Positions 1 through 11,000 are shown, counted from the stretch's first letter. The stretch is DNA of 38,500 nt from Bacteriovorax sp. BSW11_IV (GCF_000447755.1 NZ_AUNE01000046.1:1-38500), one strand, 5' to 3'. Notes: generated from the letters alone by a model not told the origin. Numbers and translations are program-made.

Positions 1-695
1 ATGATGTGTTTAACACCCTCTAGAATGATTTCATCTTTTGTATCCATCTGCTTTGAAATTTCTTCGAGATTTTCACCAATAGGAATAATAACTAAGTTTG
101 CAATGATTACTCCGTACAGAGTTGTAATAAGACAAACACCCATTGCTGGACCAATCATTTTCATGGCATCAGCACCACCAAGGTTTGCAAGAAGTACGAT
201 CATCCCAATAGTGGTTCCCATCATTCCAAATGCAGGAGGGAATTTTCCAAGAGATTTAATTTTTTTCGTATCATCACTTCTAAGCACACTCATCTTGCTT
301 GCTCTTTGCTCGAGGATCTGAATTACTTTTTCAGTTTCTAAAATTCCATCAGCAATAAGTTCCATCGCTTCTTTTAGAAAAGGATCTTGTGCTTTAGGAA
401 CAAGTGACTCCAAGCTTTCACCTGATCGATATGATTCACATATCTTCATGATGTCTTTGATGACATTTGAAGTATCAACCATTTTTCCTTTGAGAAATTG
501 CGTAAAGAATATTTTAAAGAGACCGCCAATTTTATTCAATTGAAATGCAACTGAAGTTGCAGCAAATGTTCCACCGAGAACGATGAACAAAGAAGGGCCA
601 TCGAAAAATATTTTTAAGTCTGAAGATGACAGTCTAAGACCAACGAAAAGAACTACACCTGAAATGATGAGTCCGATTAAAGAAAAAATATTCAT
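1..695 (-). CDS. motA: MotA-type flagellar motor stator protein, C-terminus cut by window edge
   Basis: This is the proton- or sodium-channel stator subunit that, with MotB, pushes on FliG in the flagellar switch. Reading the minus strand from an ATG at 695-693 gives about 231 residues before the window ends. The start MNIFSLIGLI is followed by a second hydrophobic segment (SLFIVLGGTFAATSVAF). A cytoplasmic helical region comes next, containing LKEAMELIADGILE. The typical PAFGMMGTTIGMIVLLANLG and LITTLYGVIIANLVIIPI membrane pair completes the visible part. GGAG lies 7 bases before the ATG. The missing C-terminus and a probable motB would be just left of the window. MotA and PomA are hard to separate by eye. 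It could serve the ordinary flagellum or another FliG-like rotor; the family call itself is secure. Confidence 0.9.
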   Translation of the reverse strand, partial: MNIFSLIGLIISGVVLFVGLRLSSSDLKIFFDGPSLFIVLGGTFAATSVAFQLNKIGGLFKIFFTQFLKGKMVDTSNVIKDIMKICESYRSGESLESLVPKAQDPFLKEAMELIADGILETEKVIQILEQRASKMSVLRSDDTKKIKSLGKFPPAFGMMGTTIGMIVLLANLGGADAMKMIGPAMGVCLITTLYGVIIANLVIIPIGENLEEISKQMDTKDEIILEGVKHI

Positions 696-726
696 ACATT
701 ACTCCGCATTGTTTTGTATGTGTGAG

Positions 727-753
727 ATATCGGGGTTTTACTTTTTTAACTTA
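727..753 (-). promoter_or_regulatory. Candidate sigma-28 (FliA-type) promoter of motA
   Basis: On the minus strand, CCCGATAT (734-727) resembles the sigma-28 -10 box GCCGATAA in 6 of 8 positions. It is preceded by exactly 11 bases and then TAAGTTAA (753-746), a weak match to the -35 box TAAAGTTT. The -10 box is about 31 bases upstream of the motA ATG. The -35 match is poor, so this is a suggestion only. Confidence 0.35.
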
Positions 754-898
754 GTGAATAATTGGTGTGTGAAATAAAACTTTCATTTTTTTCAAATTAT
801 TTTCAGAGCTTACTAGAGAAATAGGCATATTTTTTGTGAAACTTTTTAGATTTAGTGAAAAAAAACTTCACGAAACAGTGTTTAAGTGTTCGGAAATA

Positions 899-928
899 TT
901 GAGGAAAGGCAAAAAGAACCCATATACA
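899..928 (+). promoter_or_regulatory. Candidate sigma-70 promoter of the lipoprotein operon
   Basis: TTGAGG (899-904; 4 of 6 to TTGACA) and TATACA (923-928; 4 of 6 to TATAAT) are 18 bases apart. They would start RNA around 935, leaving a leader of roughly 80 bases before the TTG start at 1014. Boxes of this quality are common in AT-rich DNA. Confidence 0.3.
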
Positions 929-1013
929 AAATCTATTAAGGTCAATTGCTAATAATGTTTAAGAGTTGTCCGAATGGGGAGTCGAATAGAAAAGAAACTA
1001 TGTAGGAGTTTTT

Positions 1014-2915
1014 TTGAAAACGATATTCAACATAATAAATTTTGTTTTGGTTTTACTCTTGTGTTCATGTGTTGGAACAGTTGAAGACGTTAATCCAAAT
1101 AGAACAAAAGGTTCTGCTGCCGGAAAGGGAAGAATTGCTTTTGATGGTATCTACGATGCAAGAGCAATTGCGCATGATAAAGTTGAAATCTTTTTCTATC
1201 CAAGTTTACTTGCAGTGACTGATGTTACTTATATTATTTCATACGACGGACTTACTGTTGAAAAAACTGTTCCAGGTGCGAACCTTAGACCAGACTACCG
1301 CGGGCTTTTGAAATATACAGTAAGTGGACTTGATATCAATACAGAGTATGCATTCTCGGTTCAAGCTAAAAATTCGGATGGATTGATTAGTACATCGACA
1401 TTAATCAAGAGAGCAAAAACATTTGCGAATAAAACAGCAAACTTTGTTGGTATTGGTGAAGTGAAAAATCTTCCTGGATTTGATGGACGAACAGCTCTAA
1501 GAGTTGAATGGCCAGCAGCTGAGAGACAAGGAACAATTACTCCAAAAGATGAAGACGTTATTCAATATGAAATTATCCTTCTCGATTCTGATATCGCAAC
1601 ACCTGTTGCATTTGATGATATTTCTTTTGTCGAGCCATTTCGAAAAGTTGTTTATGTTGATGGGGCGAAAATATCTCACCAAGTAAATGGTCTCCAGCCT
1701 GATACAAAATACTTTATTAGAGTAAGAGGTATCCATAAAGGAATGAGCACTAACGGTGATGATCCTAACTATAGAGCTGAACAAAATAGTAATTATATCT
1801 TAATGGGAACATTGAGTGATGATATGTCTACTATTGATGTAGACACTTCTTCATTTTCAGTTGAGATACCAAGATCGGTGGAAGGAAAGTATTCTTTGAA
1901 CACGACTTGGGCCAGTGCAAAAGGTTCATTCGACCATTATAGACTTTACTATAAGCAAACTAGTGCAGGTGCTCCATGGGCATCATATAAAAGCGCAAGA
2001 GACACAGTTTGTAGTGGTAAAGAGACAAACGACGCAAGCTGGTCATGTGTTGAAATTGGATTTGAAAAAGATCGTTATACAATTTCAGATTTAGTTCCTT
2101 TTACAAATTATGATGTTTACCTACTTGTTTGTGGAACAAAAACTTGTGAGATTGGTGATGCTATTGAATTTAGCTCTACACCACCGTATAAAACAAATCC
2201 AGGTCATGCTAAGTTTAATGGAATTTATGCCATTGAAAATGCGAAGTACTATTGGGCCTTAAATGAGATTTATCTTCGTCTAACTCCACCAGATATTAAT
2301 AGTGGAGTTGTAGATGGTGTACTTGTTGAACTTAAAGAAAGAGTGAGTGGGCCTCTTAGTGATGTCTTTTTAAATCACCCAGATTACGCTAGTGGACTTA
2401 ATCTTGCTGTCGCCAATTTTGATTACAAGACTGCAGATGAAATTATTGTCTCAGGAGTATCTCTGTCAGAGAGTGAACCTTATTGTTTCTCATTAATTCC
2501 ATACTATTACTCAGATGGAAATCTAATTGAAAACAGAAATAACGAAACAACAAGCTGTATTTTACCAAGAGTGAAAACTCCAACACAAGATGAATTTCCC
2601 GGTCTTACAAATGCAGTTGTAGACTCATCAACAAATACTTTAACTCTTACTTGGGGAGCTCCTCTAGGTGGTGTTTACCAAGGTTTTGCAATTTTCTTAA
2701 AAATTGGTGGTGGCCCATTCTTATATAGTGAGGGAATTAACAGTGATCCTAATTACATTAGAATAAATGTTCCTTTCAGTTATTCATCATATCAAATCCC
2801 ATTTATGAACAGTGGTGATTATCAAGTAGGGATTCTTGCCTATTACAATGATGGTACAACTGAGACTTTCTCTGAACCAAATATTAACGTACAGCCTTTT
2901 ACTGTAGGACCGTAA
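1014..2915 (+). CDS. Large Fn3-repeat lipoprotein (paralogue of the next gene's N-terminus)
   Basis: A 633-aa exported lipoprotein of unknown function. The start is TTG, with AGGAG 5 bases upstream; the nearby ATG at 1000 runs straight into a stop. The N-terminus is a hydrophobic signal ending in LLLCSC, followed by VGTVEDVNP. The lipid-bearing cysteine is probably Cys19, because the paralogue downstream has LLSSC at the matching place. The rest reads as about five fibronectin type III-like beta-sandwich modules, roughly residues 38-135, 140-270, 280-390, 400-520 and 525-630. Each ends in a YxFSVxA or YxVxLxV type strand. No catalytic motif is visible. The gene ends 1 base before the next start, so the two are surely co-transcribed. 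Surface adhesion or envelope scaffolding is an inference from the fold class only. Confidence 0.8.
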   Translation: MKTIFNIINFVLVLLLCSCVGTVEDVNPNRTKGSAAGKGRIAFDGIYDARAIAHDKVEIFFYPSLLAVTDVTYIISYDGLTVEKTVPGANLRPDYRGLLKYTVSGLDINTEYAFSVQAKNSDGLISTSTLIKRAKTFANKTANFVGIGEVKNLPGFDGRTALRVEWPAAERQGTITPKDEDVIQYEIILLDSDIATPVAFDDISFVEPFRKVVYVDGAKISHQVNGLQPDTKYFIRVRGIHKGMSTNGDDPNYRAEQNSNYILMGTLSDDMSTIDVDTSSFSVEIPRSVEGKYSLNTTWASAKGSFDHYRLYYKQTSAGAPWASYKSARDTVCSGKETNDASWSCVEIGFEKDRYTISDLVPFTNYDVYLLVCGTKTCEIGDAIEFSSTPPYKTNPGHAKFNGIYAIENAKYYWALNEIYLRLTPPDINSGVVDGVLVELKERVSGPLSDVFLNHPDYASGLNLAVANFDYKTADEIIVSGVSLSESEPYCFSLIPYYYSDGNLIENRNNETTSCILPRVKTPTQDEFPGLTNAVVDSSTNTLTLTWGAPLGGVYQGFAIFLKIGGGPFLYSEGINSDPNYIRINVPFSYSSYQIPFMNSGDYQVGILAYYNDGTTETFSEPNINVQPFTVGP

Positions 2916-2916
2916 G

Positions 2917-5900
2917 ATGAAGTTATTTTTGTCGTTGATTGCACTATCGCTACTACTGAGTTCATGTGTTGGAACAGTGGAAGATAAAAATCCAAAACTA
3001 TCGAAAAGTGCCGCTACTGGTGGTGAAGAAATCATGTTTTCGGGAGTAAACGAAGTTATTCCTGTATCAGATGATAAAGTTGAGGTTTATTTTTATCCAG
3101 CATCTGGAAATGTTAGTGATATGACTTATCAGATTTTTGTAAACAATACAAAAGTTCCGATTGAAGTAAAGGGAGAGAGTTTACAGTTAAATCAATACGG
3201 TCAGTATATGTATACAGTGACTGGATTAAAAGTATTCACACAGTATAGCTTTTCTGTTGGGGTCAGAAACGCTAAAGAAAATACTGAATCAAATTCAAAT
3301 AAGGCCTTGTTTGCAACAACTTTTCCAAACTATACTGCTGACTTTGGTGGTGTTTCAAAAGTTTATCACTCAAGTGGTGATCTTGGTAAAGAGCAAATCG
3401 AAGTAGAATGGGTTCCTGCGGTTTCATTAGGTTCATCTTTTTCTCCAAAGCCTAATGACCCAGTCGCTTATGAAATTCGCTATATGCAAGCAGATGAAGG
3501 AAAGCCTACGGATCTTCTAAATCCAAATCATCCTGCAGTTAAAGTTTCAATGAAGCCAACAACTCTTGGTTCTAACCCACAGTTGAGTCAGGAAAGAAAA
3601 AGATCTATCCCAGGTTTGAGTCCAGGGAAAAAATATTATGTTCTAGTTCGTGCTATTCATAAGGCGTACGTTGATTACAAGACTGAACCAGGCTACAAAA
3701 CAGAGCAGAATAATAAAATTTTATCAGTAACTACTCTTTCTGATTCTGGTCTTTTTGATTGGGATGCTGCGAGTGTAAAATATGAAACACCTATCGGAGA
3801 AGAAGCTCTAAGCCGCATTGATCTTCGTTGGGATGGCGCTTTAGGTCCATTTAAAAATTATCGTGTCTATTATATTAAAGTCGGTGAAGCAACAGAAACA
3901 TATGAAGATGTTGCGGCGAAGCCAGATACTCTAGACAGTACGACAATCGATGCTTTAAATGGGACAGATGATTATCAAGTTGCCGCGGCCGATGCTCTTT
4001 CATATCAAATTACGGGGTTAAGTTCATACGCTTACTACAAAGCAACGGTTGTTGCCTGTGTAACTTCTGGATGTGCAGATGGTTCACGCATTATTGGTGA
4101 GGAAGTCTTCTTTAGAGTAACTCCAAAACTTGCTCCATTTTCAGGTCTTCTTGAAATTCAAGACCCAACAGATATTAATAAACTTGATGAGATTGAAGTG
4201 AAGTTCGATCCTCCTGTTACAACAGCGGGTTATGTTAATAAATTTGAACTTTATTGTTTTGATAACTTTGATGATAATAATCCTGATGAGCTTCTCTATA
4301 ACATTGCAAGTACAAGCTCTAAGCCAAGCTGTGCAGGTTTAACGAGAATTACGGCTTCTCCGAGTGATTTTTCAAGTTATAGCTCATATTCAAAAATAAA
4401 AATTAAGGGAAGTTTTTTTGGTCCCAATGATGTCGTTTCAGATAAGACATATTGTTTTGGGGCCGTTCCAGTTATCGAGGGAACAAACTTCGTAAATAGA
4501 AATCTCAACTCAGCAATCATTCGTTGTAAAGTGGTCAAAATTAAAGTTCCAACGAAGGAAGAGTTTCCAGGTCCTGCAAATACTTGCACAGTTGGTGCAG
4601 ATAATATTTCAGTAACATGGGATGAACCAGAGTCAGGGATCTATAATCGTTATGAAGTTTTCTGGAAAGAGGATGATGGGACTCCGTTTAGTTTTCAAGA
4701 TGCAGTTAATGGTCTGTATAACTCACAAGATAATTTAACGACTTTAAATTTTACAATTAATACACTCCTTCCTGGTAAGAAATATCAGTATGGTGTGCTA
4801 ACTTATGTAGCAGGAGCTAATAAGAAGTATTCAGAATTTAATACAGGTATTCGCACATGCCAAATCCCACTACCAACTCCAAAATTTGGCGAATGGGTTG
4901 ATATCTTTGCCGTTGGTCCAAAAGCAAATGGTCTTGTCCCAAGACGTGATAATAGTGCTCATGGTTTTGAAAAAGCATACCTGTTTGAAACTTTGAACGA
5001 TAATGGTCAGCCGATAGAAGTTCCTGTTGAGAATTATGCAGGTAACAACTATTCACCAACAACTGAATTTGAAAATCAATTTGCATCTGTAAGCAGTTCT
5101 GTGAATTTTCCTGGAGTATATGGTAAGGCCCAGGGTGACCCTGACGGCATTTACATGAACCAATACTCAAATAGTGGGATTGTAAGGATTGCGTGGAAGG
5201 ATATTACTTTCAATAGCAATACTAAAACGATGACTGATTTCGTCGGAACATATGAAACTGCGGCCCTGAAAAAAGATAGAAAGTACGGGTATAAAGTCTA
5301 TCGTTCAGATAATGGTCAAAAGACTTGGACAGAGCTAACAAGTTCAAGCTTTGCCTTCCAGACTCCATTTAATGCAGGACTTTTACACGCTGTAGATTAC
5401 GCTGAGGCACCACGTGCAACAGACGATGCAATCACGCCAATTAAGGCCGTGATGTTTACTGATTATTCAGTAAAACATGCAGGTCTCGATGGAAATAGTG
5501 CTCGTGCAAGAGTTTACTACTATAAAGTTGTTCCAGTGTTTAATGGTGAAGAGCTACGTTATGAGCGTGAGAATACAAATCCGCAACATATTATCAAAGT
5601 AACTCTTCCTCCAGAAAATATGGCCCTTGTTCATAGACTAATGGCCAACAGACAAACATGTAATGAGATAGGTAAATCATACTCAAAAGATGTTAGCCAG
5701 CATTACACATGCACTTGGAATGGTGTAGGAGCTCGTGGTCTTGCAGTACCATGGGTTCCAGGTGCTACAGTTTATGACTTTGGCAGTGACCTTCTTATTG
5801 ATAGATTTGAGCTTGGGTGTAACTTCACACGCGGAGATTATCAAAATATTAATAGTGCTTATTCTGGACCATTGTCAGGTTTCTTAGGGGATAGTTCTGG

Positions 5901-8091
5901 TGGTGGAACATTTAAGGGATGTTTATTCAAACAAGGATCTCTTGCACAAACAAATGGTGGATCTACTCCTGCAGATGGAGATACTTATACAGATAGAGCA
6001 ACTTATAGAGTTGGTGATTGTATAGGAGAGTCCTTCTCTCAAGTCTATAATGAAACTTCTATTTGTCCTGATATTACAAAAGCAAATTACGACTATTTAA
6101 TGGTTCCAGGAATTGTTAATGGTTTGGGGCTAAATCAATGTCAGAACCCAAGTAATTTATTACCTAATATAAGTGATACCTATAATAATTCATTTTTGAC
6201 AGATGAGTCTGCTCAAAGTGAATACGGAGCTGTTTTTTATAACAGAGACTTCTATTCTACTAGTGAAAATTATGGACTGACTTCGATTAGAGGAGGAGGT
6301 GCAAATCCAGGTAATCCTCATCGTTTAAGAATGAATAATCAAGGTCGCTATCCTTCACGTTGTATGATTAACATTCCTGTTGCAGATAATTCTCCAGGGG
6401 GAAATGCTTTAATTAAACAACGCTGGATTCCTGCCAACATGTTGACTGACCTTGTTTATGATGGACTTACTAATAATAAGATTGATATTGCAACAGTTCC
6501 AATGAGTGTTGTTGAAAGTATGACTCAATTATTTGATAGTACTTTCAACTCTGTACCAAATGCTGGGTATAGAGCAAATTCAGCTCTTTATCGTTACGAT
6601 GAAAATAGCACACCTGTTGCAAGAATTGTATCGTCTAATGATGCAAAACTTCCTCCGATTAATGGTTTGAATCATGATCAGGCAGATGCCTTTTGTTCAA
6701 CATATACGGTTGAAGTTGGATCATTGAATGATTCAACAAACACATTTAGTGTCGAGGAAGGTGGTCTTAATAAACGAATGATGAGAAGAACAGAGGGGAT
6801 TGTAGCCTCAGCTTATCCAAAGACATTTAGTCTAACTGATATTAATAACCTTGAAAGAGGTGTGCGTACAGAAACGGGAACAGGGGCATCTGCAATCTTA
6901 TATAATGCAAGTTGTAATGCCTTTTCTCGAAGTATCTTGAATGGACAAACTCATAATGAGATTGAAGCAGGTCTTGGCATCTCTGTTCGTTTTGGTGACT
7001 TACAAAATAAGAGACATACAAATGATGGGGCCATCATTTTTAGTGGTTCAAGCTTTTTTGATCATGAAGGTAGTGACTATAGTACTCAATCTTGTGTAAG
7101 CCGCTATGGCCTCCAAGATATTGTTGGAAATATGAGAGAGTATAGTTCTGAGAGAATTTTTTGTAACTACGATGGAGAGGAATTTAAAATTGGGACAAGC
7201 TATCAGTCAGCGGATTCAATTGAATTTAATAATGGAGATCTATTCAATGCATCTTCATTCACTCCATGGGTACAAAGTTCACCAGATACTGGAAGATGCT
7301 CTTTAGTTGAGGCCGGAGGAGCTAGAGGAGCAACTTTCACTGCAGGAAGTTATATGGTTCCGCAGTATGATATGTTTGGTAATTTGAATTCGGCCATGAT
7401 TACTGCAACGAATACAATTGATGAATATAGTATTTCATACTTAAGAAATGGGGATGGATTCTATTTAGACTTTGGTCAAGATAATCTTGCTCCACCGTTG
7501 AGTATTAATGATACATTGGCCCTTACTGATGAGTATCCTGTAACAACTAGAAAAAGAGATGTGGGCGTTGATCCAAGAAGAGGAAAATATTTCAGCCCAA
7601 TTGCCGGGATTCCTCTAGAGTGCGCGAATGGAACTTGTTTAAATTCTACTGATAATTTAACGATATCCACAACTGGATTACAGGCAAAAATAGGAGCACC
7701 TGATACAGACTTTGTTGTTCCTCACTTTCCGATTACTAATAGCATGATTATCTCTGATGGGATGTCTGAGATTACTCAAAGTGGATCAACTACGATTAGT
7801 GCTACAAATTCTGTAAGTTATGACATTACATACTTGGATTCTATTGATCCGAAGGCCTACGTAACTCGATCGACAACTGATCCATTGGCCGAGGGAACTT
7901 TAGTTAGATGGGCCAATTGGAGAGTAACGAGAGATACTTATATGTATTTCGAAAATTTCGGAAGTAAGAGTAATGAGTCCCGTCCTGGACGCTATAGTGC
8001 GACAGTACTAGGAAGAAGTGAAGGTTTCCAAAAATCTGGAACTGAAGCTGGTGTTCGATGTGCAGTGAGAATTAATGAAGGGAGACCGTAA
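2917..8091 (+). CDS. Giant lipoprotein: Fn3 repeats plus FGE/C-type-lectin-fold C-terminal domain
   Basis: A 1724-aa lipoprotein with signal MKLFLSLIALSLLLSSC and lipidated Cys17. Residues 17 to about 640 match the whole upstream protein in order: CVGTVEDKNP at the start, and KVPTKEEFPG near 544 against KTPTQDEFPG in the neighbour. From about 955 onward the marks of the SUMF1/FGE-sulfatase fold appear in the right sequence. These are IDRFELGC near 960, DQADAFC near 1254, YGLQDIVGNMREY near 1397 and a closing GVRCAVRI near 1712. They correspond to the family's EVTN, DAxAFC, GLYDMxGNVWEW and GFRCA blocks. The enzyme's catalytic cysteine pair before the last block is not seen, so this is more likely a lectin-like or structural domain than an active oxidase. 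AGGA lies 7 bases before the ATG. The function, perhaps ligand binding at the cell surface, is inferred. Confidence 0.8.
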   Translation: MKLFLSLIALSLLLSSCVGTVEDKNPKLSKSAATGGEEIMFSGVNEVIPVSDDKVEVYFYPASGNVSDMTYQIFVNNTKVPIEVKGESLQLNQYGQYMYTVTGLKVFTQYSFSVGVRNAKENTESNSNKALFATTFPNYTADFGGVSKVYHSSGDLGKEQIEVEWVPAVSLGSSFSPKPNDPVAYEIRYMQADEGKPTDLLNPNHPAVKVSMKPTTLGSNPQLSQERKRSIPGLSPGKKYYVLVRAIHKAYVDYKTEPGYKTEQNNKILSVTTLSDSGLFDWDAASVKYETPIGEEALSRIDLRWDGALGPFKNYRVYYIKVGEATETYEDVAAKPDTLDSTTIDALNGTDDYQVAAADALSYQITGLSSYAYYKATVVACVTSGCADGSRIIGEEVFFRVTPKLAPFSGLLEIQDPTDINKLDEIEVKFDPPVTTAGYVNKFELYCFDNFDDNNPDELLYNIASTSSKPSCAGLTRITASPSDFSSYSSYSKIKIKGSFFGPNDVVSDKTYCFGAVPVIEGTNFVNRNLNSAIIRCKVVKIKVPTKEEFPGPANTCTVGADNISVTWDEPESGIYNRYEVFWKEDDGTPFSFQDAVNGLYNSQDNLTTLNFTINTLLPGKKYQYGVLTYVAGANKKYSEFNTGIRTCQIPLPTPKFGEWVDIFAVGPKANGLVPRRDNSAHGFEKAYLFETLNDNGQPIEVPVENYAGNNYSPTTEFENQFASVSSSVNFPGVYGKAQGDPDGIYMNQYSNSGIVRIAWKDITFNSNTKTMTDFVGTYETAALKKDRKYGYKVYRSDNGQKTWTELTSSSFAFQTPFNAGLLHAVDYAEAPRATDDAITPIKAVMFTDYSVKHAGLDGNSARARVYYYKVVPVFNGEELRYERENTNPQHIIKVTLPPENMALVHRLMANRQTCNEIGKSYSKDVSQHYTCTWNGVGARGLAVPWVPGATVYDFGSDLLIDRFELGCNFTRGDYQNINSAYSGPLSGFLGDSSGGGTFKGCLFKQGSLAQTNGGSTPADGDTYTDRATYRVGDCIGESFSQVYNETSICPDITKANYDYLMVPGIVNGLGLNQCQNPSNLLPNISDTYNNSFLTDESAQSEYGAVFYNRDFYSTSENYGLTSIRGGGANPGNPHRLRMNNQGRYPSRCMINIPVADNSPGGNALIKQRWIPANMLTDLVYDGLTNNKIDIATVPMSVVESMTQLFDSTFNSVPNAGYRANSALYRYDENSTPVARIVSSNDAKLPPINGLNHDQADAFCSTYTVEVGSLNDSTNTFSVEEGGLNKRMMRRTEGIVASAYPKTFSLTDINNLERGVRTETGTGASAILYNASCNAFSRSILNGQTHNEIEAGLGISVRFGDLQNKRHTNDGAIIFSGSSFFDHEGSDYSTQSCVSRYGLQDIVGNMREYSSERIFCNYDGEEFKIGTSYQSADSIEFNNGDLFNASSFTPWVQSSPDTGRCSLVEAGGARGATFTAGSYMVPQYDMFGNLNSAMITATNTIDEYSISYLRNGDGFYLDFGQDNLAPPLSINDTLALTDEYPVTTRKRDVGVDPRRGKYFSPIAGIPLECANGTCLNSTDNLTISTTGLQAKIGAPDTDFVVPHFPITNSMIISDGMSEITQSGSTTISATNSVSYDITYLDSIDPKAYVTRSTTDPLAEGTLVRWANWRVTRDTYMYFENFGSKSNESRPGRYSATVLGRSEGFQKSGTEAGVRCAVRINEGRP

Positions 8092-11000
8092 GTGAAACTT
8101 TCAAAGATTTTACTCTTGGTACTATCTTTTTCTTTGTTTGCCTGTAAGCCGGCCGATCAAGAAAAAGTTAAGGTCAAGACCGCAGGGATTTTTGAGCCCG
8201 TAGAGATTGAAGTACAAGGTGGATTGGACCGTGGGGAATTTCTCATTGGTTCTGATCCCGATGTTATTACAATCAGTGTTCAAAACAATTCAACCTTTCC
8301 TTTGACAGATTTAAATCTTGTCTTTGAAGAAGAGGAGTCTAATGCTGGAGTCAAGTTCAATCCGGATGAAGAAGGGAAGTCTGCTTCGCCAGGATACCTA
8401 GGGACATGTGCATCTAGGTTAGAAACTAAGCAAAAGTGTTATTTCAAGCTTTCTTATTCACCAACAATTAGTGGTAATTTAAAACAAATTATTTTTTTGA
8501 AATATAAAAACCTTGTGGATTCAAAACAGGAAACTTTTGAACTCACTATGTTTGCAGGAGAGGCCGCTTCATTAGTTTTTACGAGTGAACAAATTAACTA
8601 TTCTTTTGGTGTTATTGAAAGAAGTGATAGAGAAGTTTTTAAACAACGTCTTATTATCGAGAATGCTGGAGGTTTAACGGCAAAAGAAATGATTCTTGAT
8701 ATGATCAATAATCCTGTGAGTAATTCTTATCAAATTACGGAGAATACTTGCGGGAATGAATTAAAAGCAAAAGAGCGTTGTGAAATGGAAGTCATTTTTA
8801 CTCCAATGAACTGGGGTGATGGAGCTCCTGATGGAAATATCGATCAATACTATTATTCAAATATCTCAATTCCATATATTCGCGACCCATATGGTAAGAA
8901 ATCTGTTTTAAATGCATACTTCTCAGTAAAGTCATTTAACATTAAAGGGCTAATTAAGCATGCTGGTCTAGCCGTAATTAATTTTGATGACCTAATTGTA
9001 GGTAATTTTGCTTCCAAGCCATTTAAAATTAAAAACGAAGGTGATAAAGAAGCAATCCTACATTATATTGATATCAAAAATGCCGGTGGAGTAATTATTG
9101 GTAGCTGCGTGAAAGTCGCAGGTCAAGATTTGCTAGAATGTAGAGATCCCGCACAGATTGCTGTTGCGGGTGCGAGTGTTGCTTTGCCAACACTTCCTTT
9201 TAAAGTTCGTGATGTAAATAATTGTATTACACCTTATGATTCTTTGAATTATTCTAGAGATGCTGAAGGTGCCATTACTGATTCAAGTGTTATTGAAGTT
9301 GCGGGTGTCGTTGGCGATAGTCAGGGACAATCTTGTCTATTCGATTTGATCTTACATCCAAGTACAACTTTTGAGACGAGCGGTGATTTTTCTGGTTGGA
9401 CATTAACTTTCGTCTATGACTCAACTTGGAAAGGTTTCAGAGATATGATGGGTGTTGGTGGTCCTAGTAACTTTAATGTTGGAACAGCGAACTACTTTTC
9501 TGCTGCGAAAATCAATACTGCATTCTTTGAATATGCTGGAGATAACTCATATTCAAATTTAGATGCTGCCGATAATGGAATCTTTTCATATGATCTTGGG
9601 CGAGTTTCTCTAATTTCAGATGCGGCCTATAAGCAACAAGCAAAATTTCGTTTGAAGAATATGGGAGATAACGTAGCAGAAGTTTTATCAATTCGCGATG
9701 GTCAAAATTTTAATATTACTGATACATCTCAGAATATTAATAATTATTATTTGAGTGCAAGTCATTCTGGTTGCGCCTTTGTTTCTCCTAAAGGAGGAGA
9801 GTGTGATGTGCGCTTTCAAATTGCACCAGTTGCAAGCTCGAACCCCGATGGTATTTTGGCAAAGGCCGAAGAAGATGCTCAAATGTTTGACGATGTTCCA
9901 ACTGAAACCAAAAAGTTTTATATAGAGTATAAAGATGGAACTACTTATAACGATGATCTAACTTTAAGAACTAATCGCATTGTTGAAGTTAAAATGAAAG
10001 CGAAGCTTGTTAGAAAAGGTTTCTTAGTTTTTGAAGATACAAGTTCGAATCAAGGTGTTATTCCTTCGAACAAAATTGCAGGAAATACTGAATACTTTCA
10101 TGTCAAATTAAAAAACGTAGGAACAGGTCCTATACCTTATATTGAAGCTGTAAATGGTAAGATGATGGTACGTCCTAATAATAATGCTTACCCATTCGAA
10201 ATTGTCGATAGGCCGGGACCTGCTTCAGGAGCATCAAAAGATTGTTATGAACTTATCAATTTTACGCCTGCAAATCATCCGATCTCAACTACTCCGTACT
10301 TAGGACAATTACAACCTGGAGAGAATTGTACGTTGTCTGTAAGAATGAAACTTCGTTCAACAGATATTTATGCTTTTAGTCTCTATTCTGAAGAGACTTC
10401 TCCAGAGTGGGAGAGGAAGTTCTCGGTTGCGAAAAATGGAACTTCGGAGGCATGGGAGTATTATAATTATAATGGTTCTGACCAGCTTCTTTCATTTAAA
10501 TACTATGATGGTGATGGTGTCTCGGATCCTGCTAACGGGTATTATCCAACACTTGAAAATTATGGAAATTTCCACACCATTAGTGGTGGAACAAATGGTG
10601 ATTATCGCGTAAATATTAAGTTTGTATCTGAAGGATATATCGTACCTACAAACCCATTTCCAAGTTTAATTGCTATTTTATATCGTCAACCTGTATCTCT
10701 TCCATTCTTGCCAGTAGATGGTTGGGGAGATTCTGTCGCCATGAAAAGTGTTCCACTTAAATGGCGTGATATCTCAAAATTAACAGGAGCAATTCCTGCT
10801 ACATTTTTCTCTACTGCGATTACTCATACAGCATCATTAATGTCCACGACTCATACAACTGATTATGCTTATCATGGTGGTACTTACCCAACAGGTGGCT
10901 CATATACGGGAGCAATAACTCTTTCAAGAAAAGGGGCCAATATAAATACAGGTTCAATTAATATGATTGCTAATAATGGCGATCCAGAAATTGGTGTGAC

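Larger units (their letters stand above)
696..1013. other. Divergent intergenic region, no gene
   Basis: This is 318 bases between motA (leftward) and the first lipoprotein gene (rightward). It is AT-rich and I find no convincing coding frame. It should hold promoters for both directions; one candidate for each is listed separately. Short frames in it lack ribosome binding sites and were not accepted. Confidence 0.6.

Noticed and set aside
583-777. 64-aa plus-strand frame over the motA start
   Set aside because: It runs antisense to well-conserved MotA sequence and into AT-rich intergenic DNA; no ribosome site.
5785-8091. Diversity-generating retroelement target (C-type lectin fold at a protein C-terminus)
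   Set aside because: No reverse transcriptase or template repeat is in the window, and the last 100 codons show no excess of AAC/AAT codons.
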